Shown: in pieces, positions 8,562-17,273 of the stretch
Layout: each line of letters begins with the position of its first letter
Position numbering within the stretch: the stretch's first letter is position 1
Origin: Candidatus Aminicenantota bacterium
GTDB lineage: Bacteria > Acidobacteriota > Aminicenantia > Aminicenantales > Aminicenantaceae
Direction of reading: 5' to 3'
Assembly (NCBI GenBank): GCA_020348385.1
Contig: CP070750.1
Coordinates: forward strand, 249,812-299,053
DNA: 49,242 bases
Translations under genes and position numbers: made by a program
The notes under the pieces: model-generated
Told to the model about the DNA's origin: nothing
The model's input: the letters and a program-made list of their open reading frames with translations, nothing else
Database searches by the model: none

Positions 8562-9752
8562 TCAAAACTCAGGGCGTCGCTTCCGTTTTAAAATGCGGAT
8601 AATAGCAATCTGGAGAATGACTATCATACTACAATTGAAAACAGGAATGAACAGGCCCTGCTGGAGGCTGGCGGCATGGGCGATCTTCCCGGTTAACCAA
8701 GGCGATGTCATTCCTCCCAAAAGAGCTATCACAAAAACAAAACTGAAGGCTGTGCCGGAAAACCGGGGGAAGGACTCCCCCACCACAGCGAGAGTTGTGG
8801 GAAAAATCGCGGCAAAACCTAGCCCGATCCCGACGACTCCCAACGCGGCTAAAAAGCCGGAAGGGGCAGCCACGATCAAGACCGCAGCTGCTAAGGAAAC
8901 CAGCGCACTCAAAAAGACGAGAGTCTGATTTTTCCAGATCTTCACGATCCTGCTGGACATAAGACGGCCTCCCATTATCGCAGCCCAGTACCCTGCCAGG
9001 ATAAAAGAGGCGACCTTTGGAGTGAACCCAAAAAATTCGTGGAGATAAGTCGAGATCCAACCACCGAGCGTGAATTCATTTCCCGACTGAAAAAAGAGAA
9101 GAACTCCACAGAGCCATAGAACAGGATCCTTCAATATGTGAGATATCTGTCTAAGGGGAAATCCCTGTCCGTGCTTGGGCTTAGGGAAAGAAAATTCCAG
9201 GAAAAGGAAAAGAGGAACGAGGCTAACTAGAATGGAGAGGACCAATATATATTCAAGGCCGATGTGTTCCAGCATGACGCCGATCAAAAACGGGATGCTC
9301 AACGCACCGAAACCGAAAAAGATCCCCAATAGGTTCAAGGCTGAGCCTCTCTTTTCCGGATGTATATCGCTGGTCAGGGCATTTGTCCCTCCGTTCAAAC
9401 CCCCGCCCCCGAATCCTAAAACGATGGCTGCCGCCAAGATAATGGTATAGTTCGAAGCCAAAATGAACAGAAACAAAGAACAGGCCACAAGAAAAGCGCA
9501 TAGGATCAAAAAAAGCTTATACCCGAACCGGTCCACCACCGGTCCGAAGATAAGCGACATGAGCAGCATGGCAAGATTCATAGCGAAAAAGAGATCCCCG
9601 GCCTCGCTCTTGTTGAATTGAATCTTTTCGAACAGGGAAGGCATGATGGCTCCCAGGATGGCCATGACGATCCCGAACACGAACATCCCGGCACAGGCCG
9701 AAGACATCAATTTCAATGTCTGGGCTCTGTTTTGCTCCGGTTGAGTTTTCAT
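8562..9752 (-). CDS. MFS transporter, probably for an amino sugar or oligosaccharide
   Basis: A 396-residue major facilitator protein with about 12 transmembrane segments. The conserved loop between helices 2 and 3 is present as GPVVDRFGYK, and helix 4-5 carries LGFGGGGLNGGTNALTSD, a pattern seen in FucP/NagP-like sugar transporters. The N-terminus is cytoplasmic and polar. It lies between the SIS-protein gene and the deacetylase gene in the amino-sugar operon, so the likely cargo is GlcNAc, GlcN or a short product of the GH18/GH42-like enzymes. Family membership is secure, cargo is inference. No phosphotransferase genes are in the window, which fits uptake of unphosphorylated sugar and use of the ROK kinase. 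Confidence 0.85.
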   Translation of the reverse strand: MKTQPEQNRAQTLKLMSSACAGMFVFGIVMAILGAIMPSLFEKIQFNKSEAGDLFFAMNLAMLLMSLIFGPVVDRFGYKLFLILCAFLVACSLFLFILASNYTIILAAAIVLGFGGGGLNGGTNALTSDIHPEKRGSALNLLGIFFGFGALSIPFLIGVMLEHIGLEYILVLSILVSLVPLFLFLEFSFPKPKHGQGFPLRQISHILKDPVLWLCGVLLFFQSGNEFTLGGWISTYLHEFFGFTPKVASFILAGYWAAIMGGRLMSSRIVKIWKNQTLVFLSALVSLAAAVLIVAAPSGFLAALGVVGIGLGFAAIFPTTLAVVGESFPRFSGTAFSFVFVIALLGGMTSPWLTGKIAHAASLQQGLFIPVFNCSMIVILQIAIIRILKRKRRPEF

Positions 9753-9767
9753 TTTCTGCCGAATTCT

Positions 9768-10526
9768 CTACTTCATCTGCCGGCTGTAATAAAATTCTGT
9801 GAACGCTTGATAGACTTTGTGCAAATGGTCTTTTCCCACTCCTTCCACATTGGGGGAAACGAAGGTGGGTGGAACCTTCCCTCGTATGGCCAGGATGGCA
9901 GCCGTTTCGGCAACAAGAGACATGGCCACAGCAACAGCGGCAACGGTGGATCCGGCAGCGACATTCTCCAACTGCCCGATATCGACTAGGGCATCCTCAG
10001 GCGGCACACAATTGTCGATGGCTATATCTGCCACATCCGGGAGCATTTTGCCAGAAGGGTGGGTCCTCTTTGCCGTTTTGGCATTTTCCAGCGAGGAAAC
10101 ACAGATGACCTTCAATCCCTGATTTTTTGCCTCCAGGGCGATCTCGATCGGCACTGTGTTCAAACCTCCATGGGAAAACACCAGCATACAATCGCGCGGT
10201 TCCAAAGGATAGCTCTGCAGGAAAACTCGGGCATATCCCCGCTGTCTTTCCAGCCACAAGAGTTCACGAGCTCCTCCGGGGCCAATGACATTGGACCACA
10301 TCAGTCGGGGATCGTAGAGGGGGAAAAATCCCACAAAACTTCCATACCGAGGAAAAATATCCAGCACAGGGATGACAGAATGCCCGCTTCCGAACATGTA
10401 GACCCGTCTGTCATTCGCGATGGATGCAGCCATGACCTCTGCTGCAGCCTTGATCTTATCCATTTCGACCGTTTTGATCCTCTCCATAATTGCGTGAATC
10501 TTGGTCAAATAATCCAAAGCAGACAT
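9768..10526 (-). CDS. SIS-domain phosphosugar-binding protein (UPF0309/COG4821 type)
   Basis: A 252-residue protein with a single SIS fold. The start at 10526 has GGAGAGGG nearby; the longer frame to 10628 would overlap the ROK gene by 71 bases and lacks a ribosome site. Recognisable blocks are an N-terminal helix (LTKIHAIMERIKTVE), VYMFGSGHSVIPVLDIFPR (phosphosugar loop), DCMLVFSHGGLNTVPIEIAL, and a C-terminal FVSPNVEGVGKDHLHKVYQ. COG4821/UPF0309 members bind phosphosugars, but their reaction is unknown to me; they are relatives of MurQ-like etherases and GlmS isomerase domains. Within this operon it may isomerise or cleave a phosphorylated amino-sugar derivative. It follows the ROK kinase gene by 31 bases. 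Confidence 0.8.
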   Translation of the reverse strand: MSALDYLTKIHAIMERIKTVEMDKIKAAAEVMAASIANDRRVYMFGSGHSVIPVLDIFPRYGSFVGFFPLYDPRLMWSNVIGPGGARELLWLERQRGYARVFLQSYPLEPRDCMLVFSHGGLNTVPIEIALEAKNQGLKVICVSSLENAKTAKRTHPSGKMLPDVADIAIDNCVPPEDALVDIGQLENVAAGSTVAAVAVAMSLVAETAAILAIRGKVPPTFVSPNVEGVGKDHLHKVYQAFTEFYYSRQMK

Positions 10527-10557
10527 GTCCCCTCTCCTTTCTTGTTTCGAAATAAGG

Positions 10558-11538
10558 CTAACATATATCCCAAGCCAATTTTCCTGCACCAAAAAGCCCG
10601 GCATCTTCTCCCAGGGAAGATAGTTCAATCCGGACTTTTTGTGCAGCCAAAGGCTGGGCCCATTTTTTATATTCCTTTCTTACGGACTCCAGTAACAATT
10701 CACCTGATTGGAACAATCCTCCGCCCAACACGACTATTTCTGGATTCAGGATACTGATGATGTTGGCAATCCCCATAGCCAGAAACCGGCCTGTTGTCTC
10801 GAGGATGTTCCGGGCTAGGATGTCTCCCTTCTGGTAAGCCTGGACGACCAGTTCGGCGGTGATTTTTTCGATATCCCCGTCCGCCATCCCTTTGAGGATC
10901 GAGGATTCCCCTGTTTTGAGAAGGCGGATAGCTCGTCTCGCGACAGAATCGCCTGACGCTTCGGCCTCGAAACAACCCATTCTGGAATATTCATCTCTAT
11001 ATCGCGTATCCAGGGCAAACCAGCCGACCGCACCTGCGATGTCCTGACAGCCCCGGCACAGTCGTCCGTCGACCAGGATCCCGGCACCTATCCCGGTCCC
11101 GACCGCTAAAAAAACGACATCCTTCTTATTCCGTGCAGCACCCTTCCACTGTTCGCCTAACACATAAGCGCTGCGATCGCTGTCCAGGACAATGGGCAGA
11201 TGGACCATATCGTTCAGCATTCTGCCGAGCGGTAGATGGTCCCATCCAGGAATATTGGGTGCCCAGACAAGGCCTTCGCCATGAAAAACAACACCGGGGA
11301 TAGCTATACCTACGGTCGAAATCACACCATTCTCCGCGTGCGCCTTACGCTCCATTCTTTGGATAATATCCTTGATCTGATGAGCCGGTTTGTCAGGCGC
11401 CGAGCGATCTATCGGGATCTTATTTTTGTGAAACATCTGTCCGTCAGCCGTAAAAAGCGCTGAGGATAGTTTCGTGCCACCCACATCCACGGCCCCGCAA
11501 TACCGAACCTTCGTTTTTGTTCCCGATCCATCCAACAT
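10558..11538 (-). CDS. ROK-family sugar kinase lacking the zinc motif
   Basis: A 326-residue protein with GGAGG seven bases before the ATG. ROK features include a phosphate loop (GAVDVGGTKLSSALF), GIAIPGVV, APNIPGWDHLPL, catalytic Asp121 in VLDSDRSAYVLGE, and AVGTGIGAGILVDG. Most ROK kinases carry E-x-G-H plus a C-x-C-G-x-x-G-C zinc site. Here the region reads IAGAVGWFALDTRYRDEYSRMGCFE, so both sugar-contacting Glu and His and all but one zinc cysteine are replaced. The catalytic Asp is kept, so activity is plausible with an altered substrate. In this operon a glucosamine or N-acetylglucosamine kinase making the substrate for NagA/NagB is likely. No N-terminal DNA-binding domain is present, so it is not a NagC-type repressor. 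Confidence 0.85.
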   Translation of the reverse strand: MLDGSGTKTKVRYCGAVDVGGTKLSSALFTADGQMFHKNKIPIDRSAPDKPAHQIKDIIQRMERKAHAENGVISTVGIAIPGVVFHGEGLVWAPNIPGWDHLPLGRMLNDMVHLPIVLDSDRSAYVLGEQWKGAARNKKDVVFLAVGTGIGAGILVDGRLCRGCQDIAGAVGWFALDTRYRDEYSRMGCFEAEASGDSVARRAIRLLKTGESSILKGMADGDIEKITAELVVQAYQKGDILARNILETTGRFLAMGIANIISILNPEIVVLGGGLFQSGELLLESVRKEYKKWAQPLAAQKVRIELSSLGEDAGLFGAGKLAWDIC

Positions 11539-11573
11539 TCAGCTTCCTCCTCGACCCCGATGCTGAAAATATT

Positions 11574-13907
11574 TCATTCCTGCTCGATCAACACCACCCA
11601 GACCTCTTGGGGCTCCAGTTCCTTCTCCATTAACACCTTGTTATCCTTAAAGGCAAGAGGAATAACCGCGTCTTTTTCCATATTCCTCGCAACCCAATCC
11701 TGGCCTGGCAACGACAGGGCAAACTTTGCCTTGGTTCCTTTTTTTCCCCTGTTAAACCCGAAAAGTATGGTATAAGAATCTCCTTCGAGAATTCTGGCCT
11801 CGACAAGGACATCATCCTCCGAAGAGACAACATCCACGGGATTGGAGACGCCGAGCCACTGGGCCAATCCGGTAAAGAACTTGGCATTGTTCGGATTTTG
11901 GAAATGATGGTAAGCCGATCCGATAAAAGAACCGACAATAACGGCCTCTCCCTTTCCGTAAGTCGAATAAACGATGGCTGGATCCCCATTTTTAAACTGG
12001 GCCAAAACCTGACTCCGTTCGTCGATCAACTGGAATCCCTCTTCGAAAAACAGCGTGTCCAATTTTTCCCCTGCATGCAAAAAGGGCATCGTCTTGTGGG
12101 ATATCTTGACAATGAGTTCAGAAGGTTTCTGGAGGGGCCAGACATGGGTTTCCCGACAACCGAAAATTTCATGCAATCCCCCTCCGGGAATGATATCGCT
12201 CGAAAATCCCCTTTCATCGTTCCAGCCGGCCCTGGCTTCTGCGACCAGCTTGCCCCCTTCCTCGACATAACCTATGAGATCCTGAATATTATTTTTAGTC
12301 ATCATGACCGGGTAGGGAGCGATCAGAAGTTTGTATCCTTTGGCCCGATCCGAGGCAAGGTCAGCGATGTGGAGAAAATCCACCCGAATGTTTTTCTCGA
12401 AAAAGGCCCGGTGGGTTCCCTGGAGAGACTCGCTCAGATTGTTGTACCCGATAGGCTGGCCTTCGCCCGTGAATTGCTGTTGCCCGCCCACCATATGGGA
12501 TAAAGGATTGTATAGAATGGCGATTTCCGGCTCAGGAGGTGTGCTATTGAGGAAATAATCCATGTTGTTCGTGATTGTGCGGGCGACCTTCCCCGCTTCG
12601 ATTGCTCGATCCGTGACCTTGCCGTCCAGTTCAATGAGTCCGTAACCTCCGGATTCATACCCGGAGCTCATCGGGTAGTAAGCGTATATATTGACAGCTC
12701 TAGCTCCATATCCCACCGCGGTCCACATCCAATCTCGCAGATCAAGACCGACGACAGGCAAACTCAATTTCATCCCAAAAACACCATAGCCGGCCTGAAG
12801 CTCACCGATGTAGAATCCCCCGTTCTTCCAATTCATGGAGCGGGCAAAATCGTGTCCAGATGATCGAAAAAAGACAGACCAAGGTTCGATGGTCCATGCG
12901 TGTTTGGGATAAATGGATACCCCGTAGAAATCGACAGAAGCTGCCATTTTACGGTCATCCGGGGTTCCATTCCAGTTAGGCCGGGAAAACAGGCCCGGGA
13001 GCGCCGAATGGCTCGTGACGACACCGTTCGGAACGACCTTCCTGACAGCGTTGGCCTTCATCCGCAAATCCTCGGCCAGCTTATCCGAGATGAATTCCTT
13101 CCAGTCGATATAATCCGTATACGTGAGGATCGTGCCGAATCGCGGCGGTTCCACCTCCTCCCATTCCTGGAATGTGCGGTACCAGATCTCATTGAGACGG
13201 TCCAAAGAGCCGTATTTCTCCCTGAGCCAATCCCGGAACCTTGCCATTGTGTTAGGGCAGTAACAAAACTGCAGATACTCGGCGTTCCCCAGGTAATAGA
13301 TTTCGGCCCAGTTGATGATGTGGGGCTCACTCCAGAGGTCCCACCCATAAAACGCGGGTTTATCTGCAACCACTTTAGCCGCTGCGGAAAAGAACTGCAA
13401 GATTTTCTCCCGGACTCCCGGATGATCAAAGCAAAATCCGGGTGATGACTGGGAATCGACGGGCAAGCCATTACTGGCAACAAATTTGGCATCGGAGAAC
13501 TTCCGGCCAACCCATTCAGGAGCCGAGTCGATATAGACCTGAACGATCAATTTTAGCCCAACCTCTCCGGCCAGGTCAGCCACCGCCTCGAGCGTGCGAA
13601 AATCATAGTTCCCTTCTTGTTCCTCGTTGCTCGTCCATTCCACCCAACAGCGAACCGTGTTGAATCCCAATTTTTTGATCTGCAGAAGGTCTTTCCTCCA
13701 CACATCTCTTTTTTCCGGAACGAATTTTTCCAGCATCGGAGCCCTTGCTTTCCCCCCTGCATACCAGACAGAAACCGGGAAAAAGTCCTTCTCGGTCCCA
13801 GCATCTTTTCCCGTCAACAGAAATGCTCCGGAGATGATGCCGATAATCAACATTTGTGTCAAGAGGAAAGTCTTTTTCCTGGATATTTTCGATGCCTTTT
13901 TTCTCAT
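11574..13907 (-). CDS. Exported GH42-like glycoside hydrolase (beta-galactosidase or exo-glucosaminidase-like)
   Basis: A 777-residue protein with a positively charged signal anchor (RKKASKISRKKTFLLTQMLIIG). The barrel starts FFPVSVWYAGGKARAP. The acid/base is probably Glu194 in WDLWSEPH, where the usual clan GH-A Asn before Glu is Ser, and the nucleophile is probably Glu369 in GFYIGELQAGYG. A GH42 trimerisation-like (GATase-type) domain follows from about residue 455 (PEIAILYNPLSHMVGG), then a C-terminal beta domain ending EPQEVWVVLIEQE. GH42 enzymes are usually cytoplasmic beta-galactosidases. The operon and the size of archaeal exo-beta-D-glucosaminidases (about 780 residues, related barrel) make removal of glucosamine from chitooligosaccharides an alternative. 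Confidence 0.8.
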   Translation of the reverse strand: MRKKASKISRKKTFLLTQMLIIGIISGAFLLTGKDAGTEKDFFPVSVWYAGGKARAPMLEKFVPEKRDVWRKDLLQIKKLGFNTVRCWVEWTSNEEQEGNYDFRTLEAVADLAGEVGLKLIVQVYIDSAPEWVGRKFSDAKFVASNGLPVDSQSSPGFCFDHPGVREKILQFFSAAAKVVADKPAFYGWDLWSEPHIINWAEIYYLGNAEYLQFCYCPNTMARFRDWLREKYGSLDRLNEIWYRTFQEWEEVEPPRFGTILTYTDYIDWKEFISDKLAEDLRMKANAVRKVVPNGVVTSHSALPGLFSRPNWNGTPDDRKMAASVDFYGVSIYPKHAWTIEPWSVFFRSSGHDFARSMNWKNGGFYIGELQAGYGVFGMKLSLPVVGLDLRDWMWTAVGYGARAVNIYAYYPMSSGYESGGYGLIELDGKVTDRAIEAGKVARTITNNMDYFLNSTPPEPEIAILYNPLSHMVGGQQQFTGEGQPIGYNNLSESLQGTHRAFFEKNIRVDFLHIADLASDRAKGYKLLIAPYPVMMTKNNIQDLIGYVEEGGKLVAEARAGWNDERGFSSDIIPGGGLHEIFGCRETHVWPLQKPSELIVKISHKTMPFLHAGEKLDTLFFEEGFQLIDERSQVLAQFKNGDPAIVYSTYGKGEAVIVGSFIGSAYHHFQNPNNAKFFTGLAQWLGVSNPVDVVSSEDDVLVEARILEGDSYTILFGFNRGKKGTKAKFALSLPGQDWVARNMEKDAVIPLAFKDNKVLMEKELEPQEVWVVLIEQE

Positions 13908-13927
13908 AAATCTACTCCCAGAGAATG

Positions 13928-15046
13928 TTATCTAAATTCCCTCCCAATCGTTTCAAGCAGAATAGGGGAAATCCCATCGTGATCCCCACTCAATTCCCAG
14001 ATGATAACACCTGCAGCCTCCTTTTCTATGACAAACCGGCATTTCAGGGACACGGAGCGTTCGTCATCAAAACAGATAATCTCTTTTTTTTCCGGATCTT
14101 GAAGGTAGGGAACCTTGGCGCAATCATCCCACATATATTCCCAGCCAGAATGCAAAAAATTCGCGGCCTGTCTGTAGTCATAATACCGGCTGTTTTGAAA
14201 TTTTTTGTATAAGCCCTCGCAATCGAAGGACCGACCATAAAAAGGGATGCCCAACAACAACTTTTCATTGGGAACCTTCCGTGATTGCGAATAGTCGTAT
14301 GTGTCACTCATCGAGCCGCAGGGATCATCGTCGCAGCTGTACAAGGGGGCTATGTGCCCGGAGTGATCGCTCCACTGGCCATGATAATCATAGGTCATGA
14401 AACTGATATAATCGAAATCGTCGGTCAGTTCCTCATAATCGAACCAATGCCCCCAGAAATGACCTGACGGAGCAGCCATACTCAATTCGAGCGGAGGGTC
14501 TAGGGCCTTCAAGGTACTCGAGAGCTCTTCGATGAAAAGAACGAAGTTTGTCTTTTCATCCGGATTCGAGACATACTCCCAATCGATATCCACCCCGTCG
14601 TAGCGATGCCTTTTACAAAATGCGACAACCTGGGTGATAAACCGGGCTCTGTTCACTGCCGAGGAAGCCATGCCGGGAAATCCCTCACATCTTCCCCATC
14701 CTCCGATACCCATTATCATCCTGACTCCATGTTCATGAGCCTCCTGCACCAATTCTGGATAGATATAGCCCTCATCGATGATCAGGTTACCCATCTGATC
14801 GGGTTTTGTAAAAGCATGGGCTATGTGAGTCAAGAGCCGATACTCGATATCCTCATGTCCAAACTTTTCCCTGTTCCCGGAATAGTAGTAGCCCATCACC
14901 ACTTTTGCTGGCTTTTCTTGCCTTCCGATTTCGGGGCTGGGGGAACAATTCCAGGTCACAGCCGTAAGGGTAAAGGAAAAGAAAATCAAGAGCATGGGGC
15001 GGAGAAATCCTCTCAGCCTTTGCCTGTGATAGACGATCACCATCAA
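13928..15046 (-). CDS. Secreted GH18 chitinase / endo-N-acetylglucosaminidase-like enzyme
   Basis: A 372-residue protein with an Arg-rich n-region and hydrophobic signal (RPMLLIFFSFTLTAVTWNC); the cysteine at about 34 may be a non-canonical lipid site. The GH18 signature DxxDxDxE is intact as DGVDIDWE (Asp150, Asp153, Asp155, Glu157). Other family blocks are MIMGIGGWG, LSMAAPSGHFWGHWFDY, ISFMTYDYHGQW, LLLGIPFYGRSF and GVIIWELSGDH. It therefore retains a substrate-assisted mechanism on beta-1,4-GlcNAc linkages. There are no chitin-binding domains, so soluble oligomers or glycoprotein/peptidoglycan-derived glycans are as likely as crystalline chitin. The ATG at 15043 is an alternative start. 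It sits 97 bases downstream of nagB in the operon. Confidence 0.9.
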   Translation of the reverse strand: MMVIVYHRQRLRGFLRPMLLIFFSFTLTAVTWNCSPSPEIGRQEKPAKVVMGYYYSGNREKFGHEDIEYRLLTHIAHAFTKPDQMGNLIIDEGYIYPELVQEAHEHGVRMIMGIGGWGRCEGFPGMASSAVNRARFITQVVAFCKRHRYDGVDIDWEYVSNPDEKTNFVLFIEELSSTLKALDPPLELSMAAPSGHFWGHWFDYEELTDDFDYISFMTYDYHGQWSDHSGHIAPLYSCDDDPCGSMSDTYDYSQSRKVPNEKLLLGIPFYGRSFDCEGLYKKFQNSRYYDYRQAANFLHSGWEYMWDDCAKVPYLQDPEKKEIICFDDERSVSLKCRFVIEKEAAGVIIWELSGDHDGISPILLETIGREFR

Positions 15047-15143
15047 GGCCGATTATACCGGAGGGTTCGAAAGAAAGAAAGGCTCTATCTTTCCGAAAGA
15101 AAAGAACGCTATTATGAAAGAAAAAGTAGTCTTAAAAATCTTT

Positions 15144-15935
15144 CTATTTTTTATGGTACAAGAGATGGTGTTCCTCGACTTCATTTTTGTGTTTCCACAC
15201 CCACATATAATAATCTTTCCTTTTAAGTAATTGCGCAGCTCTGGAATCAAGAATGACCTTTACCTTAGGGTGAAGTTGAAGGGCAGAGGCTGGGCAGGAT
15301 GCCGTAATAGGCCCTTCTACCATTTGGGATACGGATTTGGCTTTCCCTTTTCCGACTGCAACCAGGATAATTTCCTTGGCATCCATTATCGTTCCGATCC
15401 CCATCGTGATCGCAAATCTCGGCCCTTCTGCACTGCCAAAATTGTCTTTGAGTGTTTCATCGGTTAAGGTTTTCACCCGTGTTCTAGCCTGGAGTGAAGA
15501 GGAAGGTTCGTTGAATCCGATGTGTCCATCCCTTCCGATGCCCAGAAGTTGGATATCTATCCCTCCCCTATCTCTTATGGCCTCCTCGTAGGCCTCACAT
15601 TCCGTTTCGACATCTTCGGGCAAAGGATCAGGGATAAGGGTATTATTTTTTTCCACATTCACATGTCGGAAAAAATTCTGATCCATGTAAGAATGGAAAC
15701 TCAAAGGATCTCCCGGGTCCAGGCCCAGATATTCATCCAGGTTGATGGTCTTCACGGAGGAAAAATCCACGCGACCTTTTTTGTGTTCAGAAATCAAATC
15801 TTTGTATACCCCAAGCATGGTTTTTCCCGTCGCCAATCCTAGTACAGCATCGGGCTTTTTGTGAATCCAATCAACAACTCGGGAAGAGGCTTCCGCATAT
15901 ACCTCCTTTTTGGTCGTTAAGATGATGATTTCCAC
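15144..15935 (-). CDS. nagB: Glucosamine-6-phosphate deaminase (NagB)
   Basis: A 263-residue NagB converting glucosamine-6-phosphate to fructose-6-phosphate and ammonia. Key residues: ATGKTMLG phosphate loop (ATGSTP in most members), general base Asp67 in INLDEYLGL, and the active-site triad Asp136, His138, Glu143 in GIGRDGHIGFNEP. The start is GTG at 15935, directly abutting the TGA of the mutase gene with GGAGG inside the mutase 3' end, so translation is coupled. The allosteric lid and C-terminus are of normal length. It links the amino-sugar operon to glycolysis. Confidence 0.95.
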   Translation of the reverse strand: MEIIILTTKKEVYAEASSRVVDWIHKKPDAVLGLATGKTMLGVYKDLISEHKKGRVDFSSVKTINLDEYLGLDPGDPLSFHSYMDQNFFRHVNVEKNNTLIPDPLPEDVETECEAYEEAIRDRGGIDIQLLGIGRDGHIGFNEPSSSLQARTRVKTLTDETLKDNFGSAEGPRFAITMGIGTIMDAKEIILVAVGKGKAKSVSQMVEGPITASCPASALQLHPKVKVILDSRAAQLLKRKDYYMWVWKHKNEVEEHHLLYHKK

Positions 15936-17273
15936 TCAGATCTCCTCCATGATTTGTTGAAAAATCCTTTGTGACAGTTCCTTGCTCTTTCCCTCTACCT
16001 GAATCCGCACAACTGGTTCTGTGTTGGAAGGACGAACATGCAGCCAGAAGTCCGGATAATCCACCCTGAGGCCATCCAACGTCTGGAAATCTCCTTGGCT
16101 AAACTTCTGGCTCAACTTATTCAGGATCACCCGCACTTCCCGGAAAGAGGCTTTGACCTTGTGCTTGATCATATAATAATCCGGGAGTTCCCCTCGCAGT
16201 GCTGAGAGTTTTTCCCCGGAATACGCCAAATACTCCAAAAGATAAGCTATGCCGGAAAAGCTATCACGGCAGGTGTGGACGTCGGCCACAATGATTCCCC
16301 CGTTGCCTTCACCTCCAATTCGCGCTCCCTTATCTTCCATCATCCGGGCAACATTGATCTCCCCCACCAAAGATCGAAACAGTTCCACCCCCGCCCTTTT
16401 GGCAATATCCTCTATGACTCTCGAAGTGGACAGATTGACCACGACCGGGCTCTTTTTTTTCCTTTGCAAATAATAGTCTATAGCAAGGGCCAATGTGTAT
16501 TCTTCCCCGATCGGAACGCCATTCTCATCCACCGCTGCCAGCCTGTCCGCATCCGCATCCTGCGCGAATCCCACATCAGCCTTGTGCTCTTTCACCGCTT
16601 CACAAAGCGTGCTCAGATTCTCGGGGACAGGTTCGGGATTGCGGGGGAATCCTTCTGTCAATGCACAGTTAACACAGATCGCTTCAGTTCCCAGTGCCTC
16701 GAGAAAGTCCTGCACGAACGGGGAAGCCGCGCCTCCGCAGGGATCGACAACCACGCGGAGTTTTTTCCCTGTGATGATATCCCTATCGACAAGTCCCATA
16801 ATCTTTTCTTTATGGATGGAAAAAGGATCCTCCTCACTTTCGATATTATCCTGACCTGTTACCCTTTGGAATCTTCCCTGGTAATACACATCCAACAGTT
16901 CTACCGCTTCGAAAGGATACAGATAATGCCCCCCTTTCCGGATCAATTTGAGAGCATTCCATTCGATCGGATTGTGGGAGGCCGTGATGGATATGGCCCC
17001 ATCCAGATTTTTTTCTTTGGTATAGATCTGGAGCGACGGGATAGGCAAAATCCCGAGGTCTAAAGGAGATGCGCCACAAGAGAGAAGGCCGGCAAACACG
17101 GCATTTTTCACCATTTCTGCAGAGGGACGCGTGTCAGATCCAACAGCAATCTTGCCTCCTCCGATGTAGGTGGAAAAGGCTTCGGCAAACTTGATTATCA
17201 ATTGGGGTGTGAGGCTTTCTCCGACAATTCCCCGAATACCAGAAATGCTGATTTTAAGGTCTGAAATTTTCAA
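15936..17273 (-). CDS. Phosphohexomutase (phosphoglucosamine/phosphomannomutase family), catalytically complete
   Basis: A 445-residue alpha-D-phosphohexomutase. The four family loops are intact: catalytic phosphoserine Ser99 in ITASHNP, metal loop Asp239-Asp241-Asp243-Arg244 in QDADADR, sugar loop GGEGNGG, and phosphate loop RPSNTEPVVRI. It should interconvert 1- and 6-phosphates of a hexose or hexosamine. GlmM-like use (GlcN-6-P to GlcN-1-P) would connect catabolism with cell-wall synthesis; mannose or glucose phosphate is possible. It starts 4 bases inside the paralogous gene upstream, and its stop abuts nagB, so three genes are tightly coupled. Confidence 0.9.
   Translation of the reverse strand: MKISDLKISISGIRGIVGESLTPQLIIKFAEAFSTYIGGGKIAVGSDTRPSAEMVKNAVFAGLLSCGASPLDLGILPIPSLQIYTKEKNLDGAISITASHNPIEWNALKLIRKGGHYLYPFEAVELLDVYYQGRFQRVTGQDNIESEEDPFSIHKEKIMGLVDRDIITGKKLRVVVDPCGGAASPFVQDFLEALGTEAICVNCALTEGFPRNPEPVPENLSTLCEAVKEHKADVGFAQDADADRLAAVDENGVPIGEEYTLALAIDYYLQRKKKSPVVVNLSTSRVIEDIAKRAGVELFRSLVGEINVARMMEDKGARIGGEGNGGIIVADVHTCRDSFSGIAYLLEYLAYSGEKLSALRGELPDYYMIKHKVKASFREVRVILNKLSQKFSQGDFQTLDGLRVDYPDFWLHVRPSNTEPVVRIQVEGKSKELSQRIFQQIMEEI

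Noticed and set aside
11898..12503. 201-codon plus-strand frame inside the GH42-like gene
   Set aside because: Antisense to a long conserved enzyme; no start signal.
15061..15143. Purine-rich tract with GAAAG repeats after nagB, considered as a terminator or repeat
   Set aside because: No stable hairpin with a T run on the minus strand, and the repeats are irregular; probably simple A/G-rich spacer.
16275..17063. 262-codon plus-strand frame over the active mutase gene
   Set aside because: Antisense to an intact phosphohexomutase with all motifs; no ribosome site and no recognisable domain.
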